DNA of 64,000 nt from Vibrio galatheae (GTDB lineage Bacteria; Pseudomonadota; Gammaproteobacteria; Enterobacterales; Vibrionaceae), in assembly GCF_000967545.1 (NCBI RefSeq), contig NZ_JXXV01000012.1, positions 186,001 to 250,000 on the forward strand, written 5' to 3'. The notes beneath the pieces are model-generated. The model ran no database searches. It was not told the DNA's origin and saw nothing but the letters and a program-made list of their open reading frames with translations. Within the stretch, counting starts at the first letter, position 1. The number at the start of each line of letters is the position of its first letter. Made by a program: the position numbers and the translations under genes. This document shows positions 24,685 to 33,807 of this stretch, piece after piece.

Positions 24685-25080
24685 ATGAATATTGGTGCTG
24701 TATCCAAGCTAACAGGTTTATCGAGTAAATCTATCCGCTTATATGAAGATAAAGGATTAATCACCGCTCCATTACGTAGCGAGTCGGGCTACCGAGAATA
24801 CTCTCAACAACATGTGCAACAATTGAATCTTATTTCTCGCGCTAAGAATGCAGGTTTCTCTCTTGTTGAGTGTAAAGAATTTGTCCAACTAGCGTCTAAC
24901 CCCAACAGAAAAAGTAGCGAGGTAAAAGCGAAAGCAAAACAAAAGCTACTGGAAATAGAAGTAAAAATACGCGAACTCAAAGAGATAGAGAAGCAGCTAA
25001 AAAGCTGGGTATCGTCTTGCCCCGGTGATTCGGGCAGTGATTGCCCGATCATTGAAGATTTGACCAAGAAAGAGTCGTGA
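24685..25080 (+). CDS. cueR: Cu(I)-responsive MerR-family regulator CueR
   Basis: 131 residues. The MerR winged helix is complete (I-G-A-V-S-K-L-T-G-L-S-S-K-S-I-R-L-Y-E), followed by the dimerisation helix and a metal loop with C112-P-G-D-x-x-x-D-C120-P. These two cysteines and the spacing match E. coli CueR and select for Cu(I)/Ag(I)/Au(I). CueR activates copA and other copper defence genes by bending 19-20-bp spaced promoters. No copA or cueO lies beside it in the window, so its targets are elsewhere. Confidence 0.95.
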   Translation: MNIGAVSKLTGLSSKSIRLYEDKGLITAPLRSESGYREYSQQHVQQLNLISRAKNAGFSLVECKEFVQLASNPNRKSSEVKAKAKQKLLEIEVKIRELKEIEKQLKSWVSSCPGDSGSDCPIIEDLTKKES

Positions 25081-25196
25081 ACAACCAAGGAACCACAATG
25101 GGGGCCGAATAGTTTTTGGCTCAAAGTGGTCAATCAATTTTTGGGAGATAACTCGGGCAAAAGCTTTTAGACAAACTTCGCCCGTTTAAGTCATTG

Positions 25197-25619
25197 TTAA
25201 AAAAAATCTATTGATGAGCGGCCATTACCTTTCTTTTTGCTAGGCTGCGCTTCTTCTTTATGGTTGTTATTTTGTTTCTGCGCTGACGGCTTATTTTTTT
25301 TCTTAGCTGCTGGTGTGGCTGGTTCACTGGCATTTTTAACTTTCTCTGCCGGCTCAGTGACTGGTGCATCGCACACAACGACATAATATTCTTGGTTAAA
25401 TTCAAAGAAGTCACCGTCATAAAGCTTACGACGCTTGCGTGTTTCCAACTCCCCATTTACCGCTACATAGCCTTCGGCAATCAAGTGTTTCGCTTCCCCA
25501 CCACCGCCGACGAGGTTAGCGATTTTAAACACCTTATATAGCTCAATCGGTTGCGAAGAGACTTCGATGCCAATCGCCTCAATTTCAATTTCATCGCCCT
25601 GTTCGTAGTCTTGGTCCAT
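25197..25619 (-). CDS. S4-domain RNA-binding protein (YbcJ-like) with basic tail
   Basis: 140 residues from the ATG at 25619, which has AAGG six bases upstream; the frame is open to 25643. The S4 domain lies at about residues 15-90 (Y-K-V-F-K-I-A-N-L-V-G-G-G-G-E-A-K, I-A-E-G-Y-V-A-V-N-G, E-T-R-K-R-R-K) and resembles E. coli YbcJ. The C-terminal 50 residues are low-complexity, rich in Lys, Ala, Pro and Asn, and probably disordered. It most likely binds structured RNA, possibly on the ribosome; the exact role is unknown. Confidence 0.88.
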   Translation of the reverse strand: MDQDYEQGDEIEIEAIGIEVSSQPIELYKVFKIANLVGGGGEAKHLIAEGYVAVNGELETRKRRKLYDGDFFEFNQEYYVVVCDAPVTEPAEKVKNASEPATPAAKKKNKPSAQKQNNNHKEEAQPSKKKGNGRSSIDFF

Positions 25620-25667
25620 ACGATACCTTGTGGTCTTTACCAACGAAAATAGGAGTTTAATCTCAAT

Positions 25668-26519
25668 GTGCCTGTAAATAAACTAAAGTTAACAATAAGG
25701 TTAAATTCCCTGGACGGTTCATTCGTCGTGAAATGGCAAATTATTCTCCTGATATTAATAAGTTGCTCGAGTTTTGCATATCACCCACCAACGCATGTTA
25801 CCGTGTATGGAGATGATGCTTACCCTCCGTACAGTTACTTGGAAAATGGAGAACAAAAAGGCATTTACCCGGAAATTCTAAGAGCGGTGTTTGCGAAGAT
25901 GCCCGACTACGTTGTCACTATAACCTTGTTGCCCTGGCGGCGCGGTCTAAAAATGCTCGAAGTAGGTGAAGGTTTCGCACTTTTTCCGCCTTATTACTAT
26001 TCAGATAAGCGTGCGTATATTTCGCCTTATTCAGACCCTATATTGGAGGAAGAGGTTGTTGTTTATTGCAACCCAAACAAAGTGGCTAGTCGAAAATTGA
26101 GCCAGTGGCCTGATGGGTATTTTGGTTTAACTATCGGGATAAATGAAGGCTATGCACTTGGCGGAGATGCATTTTGGGCCGCGGTGACACAAGGCGATAT
26201 CTTTGTAAAAGAGGCAAAAGGGACGAAATCCAGCCTTATCAATTTGTATAAAAATCGTGTCGACTGCTATATCAATGACCGTCTATCCATACTGTGGGAA
26301 ATCAAACTTCTAACAGTTCAAGGGGTATTCAAGCCTGATTGGGCGCTAACATTGGCTACATCAGTTGGGGGCGAGCATGGTTACTTAGGCTTTGGTGATG
26401 TAGCAAACGAAAAATATCCATTTAAAGAAGAGTTTATCCGACAGTTCAACCAAGCATTACACACCCTCAAGCAAGATGGCAGCATAGATGCCGTTCTCGC
26501 CAATTATCTAGAAAATTAA
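25668..26519 (+). CDS. Periplasmic solute-binding-like protein, family 3
   Basis: 283 residues. After an N-terminal extension a signal-like hydrophobic segment (I-I-L-L-I-L-I-S-C-S-S-F-A) precedes Y-G-D-D-A-Y-P-P-Y-S-Y, a hallmark of amino-acid-type (SBP family 3) binding proteins. The start is uncertain: the ATG at 25668 has AGGAG ten bases upstream, and a GTG at about 25729 would give a more normal signal peptide. No ABC permease or ATPase is adjacent; many Vibrio orphan proteins of this type feed sensory systems. The next plus-strand gene encodes a PAS-EAL protein 330 bases away, but no link is shown. Confidence 0.8.
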   Translation: MPVNKLKLTIRLNSLDGSFVVKWQIILLILISCSSFAYHPPTHVTVYGDDAYPPYSYLENGEQKGIYPEILRAVFAKMPDYVVTITLLPWRRGLKMLEVGEGFALFPPYYYSDKRAYISPYSDPILEEEVVVYCNPNKVASRKLSQWPDGYFGLTIGINEGYALGGDAFWAAVTQGDIFVKEAKGTKSSLINLYKNRVDCYINDRLSILWEIKLLTVQGVFKPDWALTLATSVGGEHGYLGFGDVANEKYPFKEEFIRQFNQALHTLKQDGSIDAVLANYLEN

Positions 26520-26852
26520 CCTACCTCTAAACCAAACTGCCATATTTTTGCTCAAGTAATCATCGAAACTTTAGAAACAAGTCACGCATAACTGTCAGAA
26601 TATCAGACATTTTTATTCAAATAGGCGGCTAAAAGTGGTGGTGTATCATCCCAATGCTTATATAGGAGCTGGTTACTTTGGTTAGTCTGTGAGCAATAGT
26701 TAATATTTTTTATGCAACTAGCAAATAATGCACTTGATATGCTAGAGATCAAAACTTAAATCCTGTATTACTAACAGAATATGCAAACATCAGTTTAAAT
26801 ACCGTCATTGTACGACGGAAAACCATAGAGTAATCAGGTATATATAAGCCCA
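26520..26852. other. Intergenic region before the PAS-EAL gene
   Basis: 333 AT-rich bases with no supportable frame. The promoter of the PAS-EAL gene is expected here. No terminator hairpin with a U tract was seen after the solute-binding gene. Confidence 0.35.
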
Positions 26853-28628
26853 ATGGATCTATCAATTGACACCATAGCCCCACATCCAGAGCTAGCGTTA
26901 GTTTCAGACATCAAATCTGAGCTAGTGGAAAAGATTGGCTCGTCCGTCGTTGGCCTGACTGGTGCTGAACTTGATACCCTTATGAATAATCATTTCAGCC
27001 ACATGATAGATGTTCTCAATGATGGAATATTCTACATGTCTGGCGATAAGCAAGTTTGCTTCTATAATCCAACATTCTATTCGCGCTTTGGTATTAAATC
27101 TGGTCTTAGCGAGCTTAAAACATGGACATCTCTGGTTCATCCTCAAGACCAAGCCTTGTTTGAAGACAAGGTTGACGAGCACATTGCGCAAGATAGCACT
27201 AGGGTAACAACACAATATAGAATTCGTTGCACCAACGGGCAGTACATTTGGCTCGAAGGCACAGCCGTGACCAAAACGGTGAATGGACAAAAGTTCATGA
27301 TTGGCTGCCACAGAGATATTTCTGAAAGAAAACTGATGGAGTCATACGTACAACAATCTTCCCTTACCGATGGTTCTTCAGGGCTAGCTAATGAGCAGAA
27401 GTTAGCAATCGACCTAGATCGACTAAAAACTGAAGGTATTGATGCTTATCATCTCATGTATATCCAACCTGGGTTAACACGCTCATACCAAACGCTTTAT
27501 GGCTCGCAGATAATGCGCAATCTACTCTCTCACTTAACCAAAGTGCTGGGCGATTTTCCTGAACGATTTGTCGATATGTATCGTATTCAATCCCATGATT
27601 TCGCCATCATTGTACGTGGAGAGTTTGATGACTTCGCACTAGAAAAGCTCGCGCATCGAATAGCCAAGGTTTATAAAGAAGCCGTACGCGCAATTGACTT
27701 TATGGTTGCCAATGAAGTGAGTATTGGTATATATCCCAACATTACTGACGAAGTAGATACAGACGAAATCGTACGCGTCGCCGCTCGAACGTGCCAATTC
27801 GCGGCGAATAAAGGCAGCACCAGCGTTCGCGTATATAGTGGAGCAACTAAAGCACAAATTGATCGCCATTTTTATATCGAACAAGAGTTGGGCAATGCCA
27901 TTAGCAGTGGGAAGCTCTCAGTAAAGTTCCAACCTATCGTTTGCAGCAAGTCTGAAAGAATAGCCAGTTTTGAAAGCTTAGTTCGTTGGCGTAGTATAAC
28001 CATGGGTGAAATTTATCCAGACGAATTTATCTCAGTGGCAGAAAAGAAAGGTTTGATCAGTGATTTGGGCTATTTTGTATTCGAAAAAGCCTGTCGCTTC
28101 ATCAATAAATATCAGCAGAACCACACTGAATCGATCAAAGTTAATGTCAATGTGTCAGTTTTACAATTACTAAGCCCTCAGTTTCCTGACACAATAAAGA
28201 AGATGACGGATGAGCATGGCATTGAGGCGAGCTCAATAGTGTTAGAGCTGACCGAGACGATTTTGCTCGACGACAATAAGGATGCAATTTCCCAACTTTA
28301 TCGACTCAAACAGTTTGGTTTTAATTTGTCACTTGATGATTTTGGTGCCGGGTATAGCTCGTTGAATAGCTTCTTCGACCTGCCTCTGTCACAGATAAAA
28401 ATCGACAAATCGATTGCCTGGCGCTCACTAGAAAACCCAGTCACCTTTGAATACCTCTCTTTTATCACTAATCTTTGCAATTCTTATAGCGTAGATATTG
28501 TTATAGAAGGTATTGAAGATGCCGCAATGCAACGAGTCTTTACCGATATGGGCGCTGCGTACCTACAAGGCTATTGGTTCTCTAAACCTCTCTCCATTGC
28601 TAGTGCCAGCCACTACACCAAAATCTGA
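26853..28628 (+). CDS. PAS - degenerate GGDEF - EAL protein, probable c-di-GMP phosphodiesterase
   Basis: 591 residues with no membrane segments. A PAS domain is at about residues 50-160 (L-N-D-G-I-F-Y-M-S-G, then G-C-H-R-D-I-S-E-R-K). The middle has a GGDEF-like fold, but the active-site motif is lost (G-E-F-D-D-F). The EAL domain (residues about 340-590) begins F-E-S-L-V-R-W and keeps the metal and substrate residues: N in V-N-V-N-V-S, E-L-T-E, D-D-F-G-A-G-Y-S-S, I-K-I-D-K-S, I-E-G-I-E-D and Q-G-Y-W-F-S-K-P. Hydrolysis of c-di-GMP is therefore likely, with the PAS sensing a small ligand or redox state. Confidence 0.92.
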   Translation: MDLSIDTIAPHPELALVSDIKSELVEKIGSSVVGLTGAELDTLMNNHFSHMIDVLNDGIFYMSGDKQVCFYNPTFYSRFGIKSGLSELKTWTSLVHPQDQALFEDKVDEHIAQDSTRVTTQYRIRCTNGQYIWLEGTAVTKTVNGQKFMIGCHRDISERKLMESYVQQSSLTDGSSGLANEQKLAIDLDRLKTEGIDAYHLMYIQPGLTRSYQTLYGSQIMRNLLSHLTKVLGDFPERFVDMYRIQSHDFAIIVRGEFDDFALEKLAHRIAKVYKEAVRAIDFMVANEVSIGIYPNITDEVDTDEIVRVAARTCQFAANKGSTSVRVYSGATKAQIDRHFYIEQELGNAISSGKLSVKFQPIVCSKSERIASFESLVRWRSITMGEIYPDEFISVAEKKGLISDLGYFVFEKACRFINKYQQNHTESIKVNVNVSVLQLLSPQFPDTIKKMTDEHGIEASSIVLELTETILLDDNKDAISQLYRLKQFGFNLSLDDFGAGYSSLNSFFDLPLSQIKIDKSIAWRSLENPVTFEYLSFITNLCNSYSVDIVIEGIEDAAMQRVFTDMGAAYLQGYWFSKPLSIASASHYTKI

Positions 28629-28869
28629 GCCGTCTTAATTCTGAGACTTATTCACGCAAATAATCAATCCATTTGACTAATGCATTTCTGTCGCTGAAAA
28701 TCCACCTACTTTAAATAAGGACTTTTACCTCGCTTTCATTTTCGAATCAAGGCGGTAGCGCGTGCACTTTAGGTGACACAATCAAGGACAGATAAACGGC
28801 TGATAATATTTAATAAATACTTATTATCAAACACAGAAACGTTGGATTATTTTGTTTGTGGAGTACAAA

Positions 28870-30012
28870 ATGTCTTATTCATTACGTCGCTTGATTGGTG
28901 CAGCGCTGTCTGTAGCACTCGTTTTCTCACCTGCATTATGTGCTTCTGCACTATCTGGATTATGGTTTGAACATACTGATATTCAGATGCCTTCGAACCT
29001 TAAAGTCGCAGAGCTAACTAATGGAGTACGTTTTATAGTACTCCCAACCACACGGAACTCGAACGAAGTTTCACTGCGTGTCCGGATTAGCCAACGCTCA
29101 CAACAATATGCTGATCACTCAGCTTTAGCGCTAGATGCTGCGAATTCGACTATTCAGCAAATAAGTTGGTCAGCTGCAAGCACACCGGATCATACGATCT
29201 TCAGCCTCGACCTTGAACACGCAGATTCAAAAACAATTGAGGATAACCTGGCGATAATCCTAGAGGCGATACGCAATGGCAAAGATCGCAATGCATTCAG
29301 CCATAATTTCTACACACCAAATAATGTCACTGTTGTTGTAACTGGTGGAATCAACACAAAATCAACCATTAAACAGATTCGTCGGCTATTCTCTGATTGG
29401 GAGCAACCCCTCCCGTCGCAGGCCCAAATGCAACCAAATATCGCACTTAGCACCTACCTGCAACCTACACAGACAAGTGATACCAGCGTTTCACGAAGTA
29501 CGATTCGAGCGTTGCAAGAATCTCAAGACAGTAAACAACAGCGTCGAGAACTCTTGGTTATATCTTTGGCAAACGAAGTACTTGGGCAACGTATCCAACA
29601 AGCTGTGGAGCAGCATCAGTTTCAAGCCAAAGTAGCCGTCAAGAGCGAGATTTTGTTTGACCAAGTGGTACTCTCTCAAATCCAGGTTTCCAACCTTTCT
29701 GCTGATGAAAAGTCAGCAGCAGAGAACCTAGTCAACTCAGAAATCAAACGTGCAATTGCATCCGGCTTTAGTCAATCGGAGTATGAATTGGCTGTCAGCC
29801 AATTACGCCAGCAGTTAGATAATCAAACACGTCTTAGTAGCGGCCATTATGCGGCAGAACAAGCAGATCGACTTGTCGCTGCACTAAACAAAGGCAGAGC
29901 TTATACTGCTCCGTCGTACGATTTGGATCTCGTCAACTATCATGTTGCGCATTTAAGTCAACACGACTTAGGCAAAGCGTTTGCGAGTAGCTGGTCTAAT
30001 AACCAAGGGTAG
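28870..30012 (+). CDS. M16 peptidase-like protein lacking the zinc-binding motif
   Basis: 380 residues from the ATG at 28870, which has GGAG six bases upstream. A signal peptide (A-L-S-V-A-L-V-F-S-P-A-L-C-A-S-A) directs export. N-G-V-R-F-I-V-L-P, F-Y-T-P-N-N-V-T-V-V-V-T-G and a C-terminal A-E-Q-A-D-R-L-V match M16 (pitrilysin-type) folds. The H-x-x-E-H metal motif is absent and the first domain looks compressed, so proteolysis is unlikely. Inactive M16 subunits usually pair with an active partner, but none is adjacent. It is convergent to yejF across a hairpin. Confidence 0.75.
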   Translation: MSYSLRRLIGAALSVALVFSPALCASALSGLWFEHTDIQMPSNLKVAELTNGVRFIVLPTTRNSNEVSLRVRISQRSQQYADHSALALDAANSTIQQISWSAASTPDHTIFSLDLEHADSKTIEDNLAIILEAIRNGKDRNAFSHNFYTPNNVTVVVTGGINTKSTIKQIRRLFSDWEQPLPSQAQMQPNIALSTYLQPTQTSDTSVSRSTIRALQESQDSKQQRRELLVISLANEVLGQRIQQAVEQHQFQAKVAVKSEILFDQVVLSQIQVSNLSADEKSAAENLVNSEIKRAIASGFSQSEYELAVSQLRQQLDNQTRLSSGHYAAEQADRLVAALNKGRAYTAPSYDLDLVNYHVAHLSQHDLGKAFASSWSNNQG

Positions 30013-30034
30013 TTATTGTAATTCGTGCTTTAGG

Positions 30035-30070
30035 TTCAACAACCAGCAGCAAATGACGCTGGTTGTTGAA
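30035..30070. terminator. Hairpin between convergent M16-like gene and yejF
   Basis: TTCAACAACCAGC (30035-30047) and GCTGGTTGTTGAA (30058-30070) form a perfect 13-base stem with a ten-base loop. The U tract is weak on both strands. Confidence 0.75.
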
Positions 30071-30071
30071 A

Positions 30072-31664
30072 TTATAGGGATGACAAGCTAACCAACTGTT
30101 TAGTATAGGGCTGCTTTGGCTCAGTAAATAAGGCTTGAGTTTCACCTTGCTCGACGATTTCACCTTGTTTCATCACGATAGTGTAATGACACAGAGAACG
30201 CACCACATTCAAGTCATGGCTGATAAATAGATAGGTAAGCTGATACTTTTCTTGCAAAGACTTGAGCAAGTCCAATACCTGCGCTTGTACGGTTCTGTCT
30301 AATGACGACGTTGGCTCATCAAGTAAGATAAACTCAGGTTTTAAGATTAATGCTCGCGCAATAGCGATACGCTGTCTTTGGCCTCCAGAGAACTCATTCG
30401 GATAGCGATAACGGCTCTCAGGATCGAGATCAACTTCAGCCATCACCTCACAAATACGTTGGTCTATTTCCTGCTCGCTTAATGTTTGATGGACTCTAAG
30501 GCCTTCACCAATAACCTGAGCAACCGACATGCGCGGATTTAACGCAGAAAATGGGTCTTGGAACACGACTTGTATTTTACTGCGATAAGGCAACATCGCC
30601 TTTCTATCCAGTCCTTGCAATTCATTGCCTTGATACGCAATCGAGCCTTCCGATTTAACCAAACGTAAAATCGCCATTCCGGTGGTCGATTTGCCTGAAC
30701 CGCTTTCACCCACTAAACCGATCGAATGCCCCTTTTTGAGCTCAAAGTTCATATCGGTCACAGCTTTGATGTGTGAAACTACGCGTTTAAAGATCCCGCC
30801 GGTAATTGGGAACCAAACTCGCAATCGATTTACCTCTAGTATCGCTGACGCACTTTCACTAACGGCGACAGGACGCCCTCTTGGATCAGAGTTAATCAGT
30901 TTTTGCGTATAAGGATGAACTGGTGAATTAAACACTTGTTCACACTGGCCAGTTTCAACCAAGCTGCCATGTTGCATCACCGCGACTCTGTCAGCGATGC
31001 GTTTTACGATACTCAAATCATGGGTAATGAACAGCATCGCCATTCCCAGTTCTTGCTGTAGTTCCTTGAGTAAATCTAGGATCTGGGCCTGAACAGATAC
31101 ATCTAATGCCGTTGTTGGCTCATCGGCAATCAATAGCTCGGGTTCATTGATCAGTGCCATCGCAATCATGACACGCTGCCTTTCACCACCAGAGAGTTCA
31201 TGTGGGTAAGAGGTGACTTTTTGCTCGGGGTTACGTATCCCCACTTTGCCTAACCACTCAATGGCTAAGTCCTCGGCTGCTCGTTGGCGTAAACCGCGAT
31301 GAATAGCGAGCGTTTCTACCAATTGTTTGCCGATTTTGTGCAGCGGGTTTAGCGAGACCATCGGCTCTTGAAAAATCATTCCAATCCTTGCGCCGCGAAT
31401 CCCCCTGAGTTGCCTTTCTGAACAGGCCAACATATCGATACCATCAAAGTCTATCGAGCCCGATAGATAGTGCGCTGACCCTTTAGGTAGAAGCTTTAAA
31501 ATCGCATTCGCTGTTACTGATTTTCCTGAGCCACTTTCACCCACCAGCGCAAGGGTCTCACCTTTGCTGATCGACAGTGAAACGTTATGCGTTACCGCTT
31601 CGACGTCATTACTGCGACCAAAGCCAACTGATAAACCATTGATTGTAAGCACGGTTTTCGACAT
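30072..31664 (-). CDS. yejF: Peptide/microcin C-type ABC importer, double ATPase YejF
   Basis: 530 residues, equal to E. coli YejF in size. It holds two complete ABC domains: Walker A G-E-S-G-S-G-K-S occurs in both halves (residues about 41 and 320), with signatures L-S-G-G-E-R-Q-R and F-S-G-G-Q-R-Q-R and Walker B L-L-I-A-D-E-P and I-L-L-D-E-P. It powers import through YejB/YejE. It is the last gene of the yejABEF operon and starts three bases after the yejE stop. Confidence 0.95.
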   Translation of the reverse strand: MSKTVLTINGLSVGFGRSNDVEAVTHNVSLSISKGETLALVGESGSGKSVTANAILKLLPKGSAHYLSGSIDFDGIDMLACSERQLRGIRGARIGMIFQEPMVSLNPLHKIGKQLVETLAIHRGLRQRAAEDLAIEWLGKVGIRNPEQKVTSYPHELSGGERQRVMIAMALINEPELLIADEPTTALDVSVQAQILDLLKELQQELGMAMLFITHDLSIVKRIADRVAVMQHGSLVETGQCEQVFNSPVHPYTQKLINSDPRGRPVAVSESASAILEVNRLRVWFPITGGIFKRVVSHIKAVTDMNFELKKGHSIGLVGESGSGKSTTGMAILRLVKSEGSIAYQGNELQGLDRKAMLPYRSKIQVVFQDPFSALNPRMSVAQVIGEGLRVHQTLSEQEIDQRICEVMAEVDLDPESRYRYPNEFSGGQRQRIAIARALILKPEFILLDEPTSSLDRTVQAQVLDLLKSLQEKYQLTYLFISHDLNVVRSLCHYTIVMKQGEIVEQGETQALFTEPKQPYTKQLVSLSSL

Positions 31665-31667
31665 CGT

Positions 31668-32708
31668 TTATCTTCCTTGGTGATGGGGATCAAATGCGTC
31701 TCGCACCGCTTCACCAATAAAAACCAGTAGCGTCAACATGATTGATAAAACAAAGAAAGCTGAGAAGCCCAGCCAAGGTGCTTGTAGATTAGCCTTGCCC
31801 TGAGCCAATAGTTCGCCTAAAGAAGGTGAACCAACAGGCAAACCGAAACCGAGAAAGTCAAGCGAGGTTAATGTTGTCACCGAGCCGGATAGAATAAATG
31901 GCATCATAGTCAATGAAGCAACCATGGCGTTGGGCAACATATGGCGTAGCATAATTCGTCTATCAGCGACTCCCATTGCCTGAGCGGCTCTGACATAGTC
32001 GAAATTCCGACAGCGCAAAAACTCAGCCCTGACAATCCCAACTAAACTCATCCAGCTAAATGCCACCATAATGCCCAATAACCACCAAAAGTTAGGCTCA
32101 ACAAAACTCGACAAGATAATCAGCAAAAATAGCGTTGGCATACCCGACCAGACTTCAATAAATCTCTGACCAAACAGGTCAATCCAGCCGCCGTAATAAC
32201 CCTGTGTCGCACCGACTGCGACACCAATAACACTTGAGAGAATGGTCAACACAAAGCCAAATAACACCGAGATGCGAAAGCCATAAATCACCCGCGCGAG
32301 TACGTCCCTTCCTTTATCATCTGTACCCAGCCAGTTGACGTGATCGGGTGCGGAAGGAACAGCGCCAATAATGTCGTAATTGATCGTGCCGTAACTAAAA
32401 CGAATCAAGGGCCAAATGATGTACCCCTTCTCTTCGATTAACTCAATCACGTAAGGGTCGGTATAATCAGCCTCTGTTTCAAATTCACCACCAAACTCGG
32501 TTTCGGCATATTGAGTAACAACAGGGAAATACCATTGGCTGTTGTACGATACAAGCAAAGGCTTATCATTGGAGATGACTTCAGCAAATAGGCTAACAAA
32601 AAACAGCAGACCAAATGCCCACATAGACCAATAGCCACGCTTATTGGCTTTGAATCTAAGCCAGCGCGCTTCATTTAACGGGTTATTCCTTTTTTTACTT
32701 AACACCAT
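31668..32708 (-). CDS. yejE: ABC importer permease YejE
   Basis: 346 residues. An N-terminal membrane segment and a periplasmic insert are followed by the binding-protein-dependent transport domain with about five helices and an EAA loop (R-A-A-Q-A-M-G-V-A-D). The order and size match E. coli YejE. The start codon overlaps the yejB stop at 32708, so the two permease subunits are translationally coupled and likely made in equal amounts. Confidence 0.94.
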   Translation of the reverse strand: MVLSKKRNNPLNEARWLRFKANKRGYWSMWAFGLLFFVSLFAEVISNDKPLLVSYNSQWYFPVVTQYAETEFGGEFETEADYTDPYVIELIEEKGYIIWPLIRFSYGTINYDIIGAVPSAPDHVNWLGTDDKGRDVLARVIYGFRISVLFGFVLTILSSVIGVAVGATQGYYGGWIDLFGQRFIEVWSGMPTLFLLIILSSFVEPNFWWLLGIMVAFSWMSLVGIVRAEFLRCRNFDYVRAAQAMGVADRRIMLRHMLPNAMVASLTMMPFILSGSVTTLTSLDFLGFGLPVGSPSLGELLAQGKANLQAPWLGFSAFFVLSIMLTLLVFIGEAVRDAFDPHHQGR

Positions 32709-33796
32709 TAACGCGCCTCAAAATCGATTCGTGGATCGACCCAAGTGTAGGTAAGGTCGGAAATAATACTCAGGATTAGACCTAGTAATGTCATGATATA
32801 AAGTGAACTAAATACGACTGGGTAGTCACGTTGAATCGTTGACTCAAAGCCAAGTAAGCCGATGCCTTCGAGTGAAAACATCACCTCTATCAACATTGAA
32901 CCGGTGAAAAAGATGCTAATAAACGCGGCTGGAAAACCTGCAATAATGATTAACATGGCGTTGCGGAACACGTGCTTGTAAAGAATATCACGCTCATCGA
33001 GTCCTTTCGCTCTTGCAGTAACCACATATTGCTTGTTGATTTCATCAAGAAACGAGTTTTTGGTCAGCATACTCAATGTCGCAAATCCACCAATAACCAT
33101 GGCGAAAATCGGTAGCGCCAAGTGCCAAAAATAATCGATGATTTGTTGATACCAATTAAGCTGATCAAAGTTACTCGATACCAATCCTCTAAGAGGGAAC
33201 CAGCTAAAGTAGTTACCACTGGCGAAAACAATAATGAGGATGATCGCGAACAGAAACCCAGGTATGGCGTAGCCAATAATCACCATCGCGCTAGACCAAA
33301 TATCAAAACGGCTGCCGTGATGAATGGCTTTTAAAATCCCAAGTGGTATAGAGATAAGGTAGATAATTAAAGTACTCCACAGCCCTAGAGAAATTGAAAC
33401 AGGCAGTCGTTCGATGATTAAATCGATCACACTTCCCCCTTTGAACAAACTGTCACCAAAATCAAACGTGATGTAATTTTTCAGCATGTCAAAGTAACGC
33501 TCGTGGAGCGGTTTATCAAAACCAAACTGCTTTTTAATCTCTTCTACAACTTCAGGGTCTAGTCCACGCGAGCCTTTATAACCGCTTGATGAGCTTTCAT
33601 CCACCAATGCACTGTCGGTCGAGCTACTTCCGCCAGTAAAACGGCTCATCAAACCCGAATCTAACCCTTGCATTTGAGCAATAGCCTGCTCGACAGGCCC
33701 GCCAGGCGCAACCTGAATAATGAAGAAGTTGATCGTAATGATCGCCCATAAGGTTGGAACAACCAGCAGAAGACGCCTGAAGATGTATGCAGCCAT
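32708..33796 (-). CDS. yejB: ABC importer permease YejB
   Basis: 362 residues, same as E. coli YejB. It starts [15 protein letters not shown], the DppB/OppB-type start, and has a long periplasmic loop (residues about 45-95, with a Ser/Gly-rich stretch) before the transport domain. The cytoplasmic loop includes T-A-R-A-K-G-L-D-E. It forms the translocation channel with YejE. The gap to yejA is 11 bases, so it belongs to the same transcript. Confidence 0.94.
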   Translation of the reverse strand: MAAYIFRRLLLVVPTLWAIITINFFIIQVAPGGPVEQAIAQMQGLDSGLMSRFTGGSSSTDSALVDESSSSGYKGSRGLDPEVVEEIKKQFGFDKPLHERYFDMLKNYITFDFGDSLFKGGSVIDLIIERLPVSISLGLWSTLIIYLISIPLGILKAIHHGSRFDIWSSAMVIIGYAIPGFLFAIILIIVFASGNYFSWFPLRGLVSSNFDQLNWYQQIIDYFWHLALPIFAMVIGGFATLSMLTKNSFLDEINKQYVVTARAKGLDERDILYKHVFRNAMLIIIAGFPAAFISIFFTGSMLIEVMFSLEGIGLLGFESTIQRDYPVVFSSLYIMTLLGLILSIISDLTYTWVDPRIDFEAR

Positions 33797-33807
33797 TCGT
33801 GCCTCGA

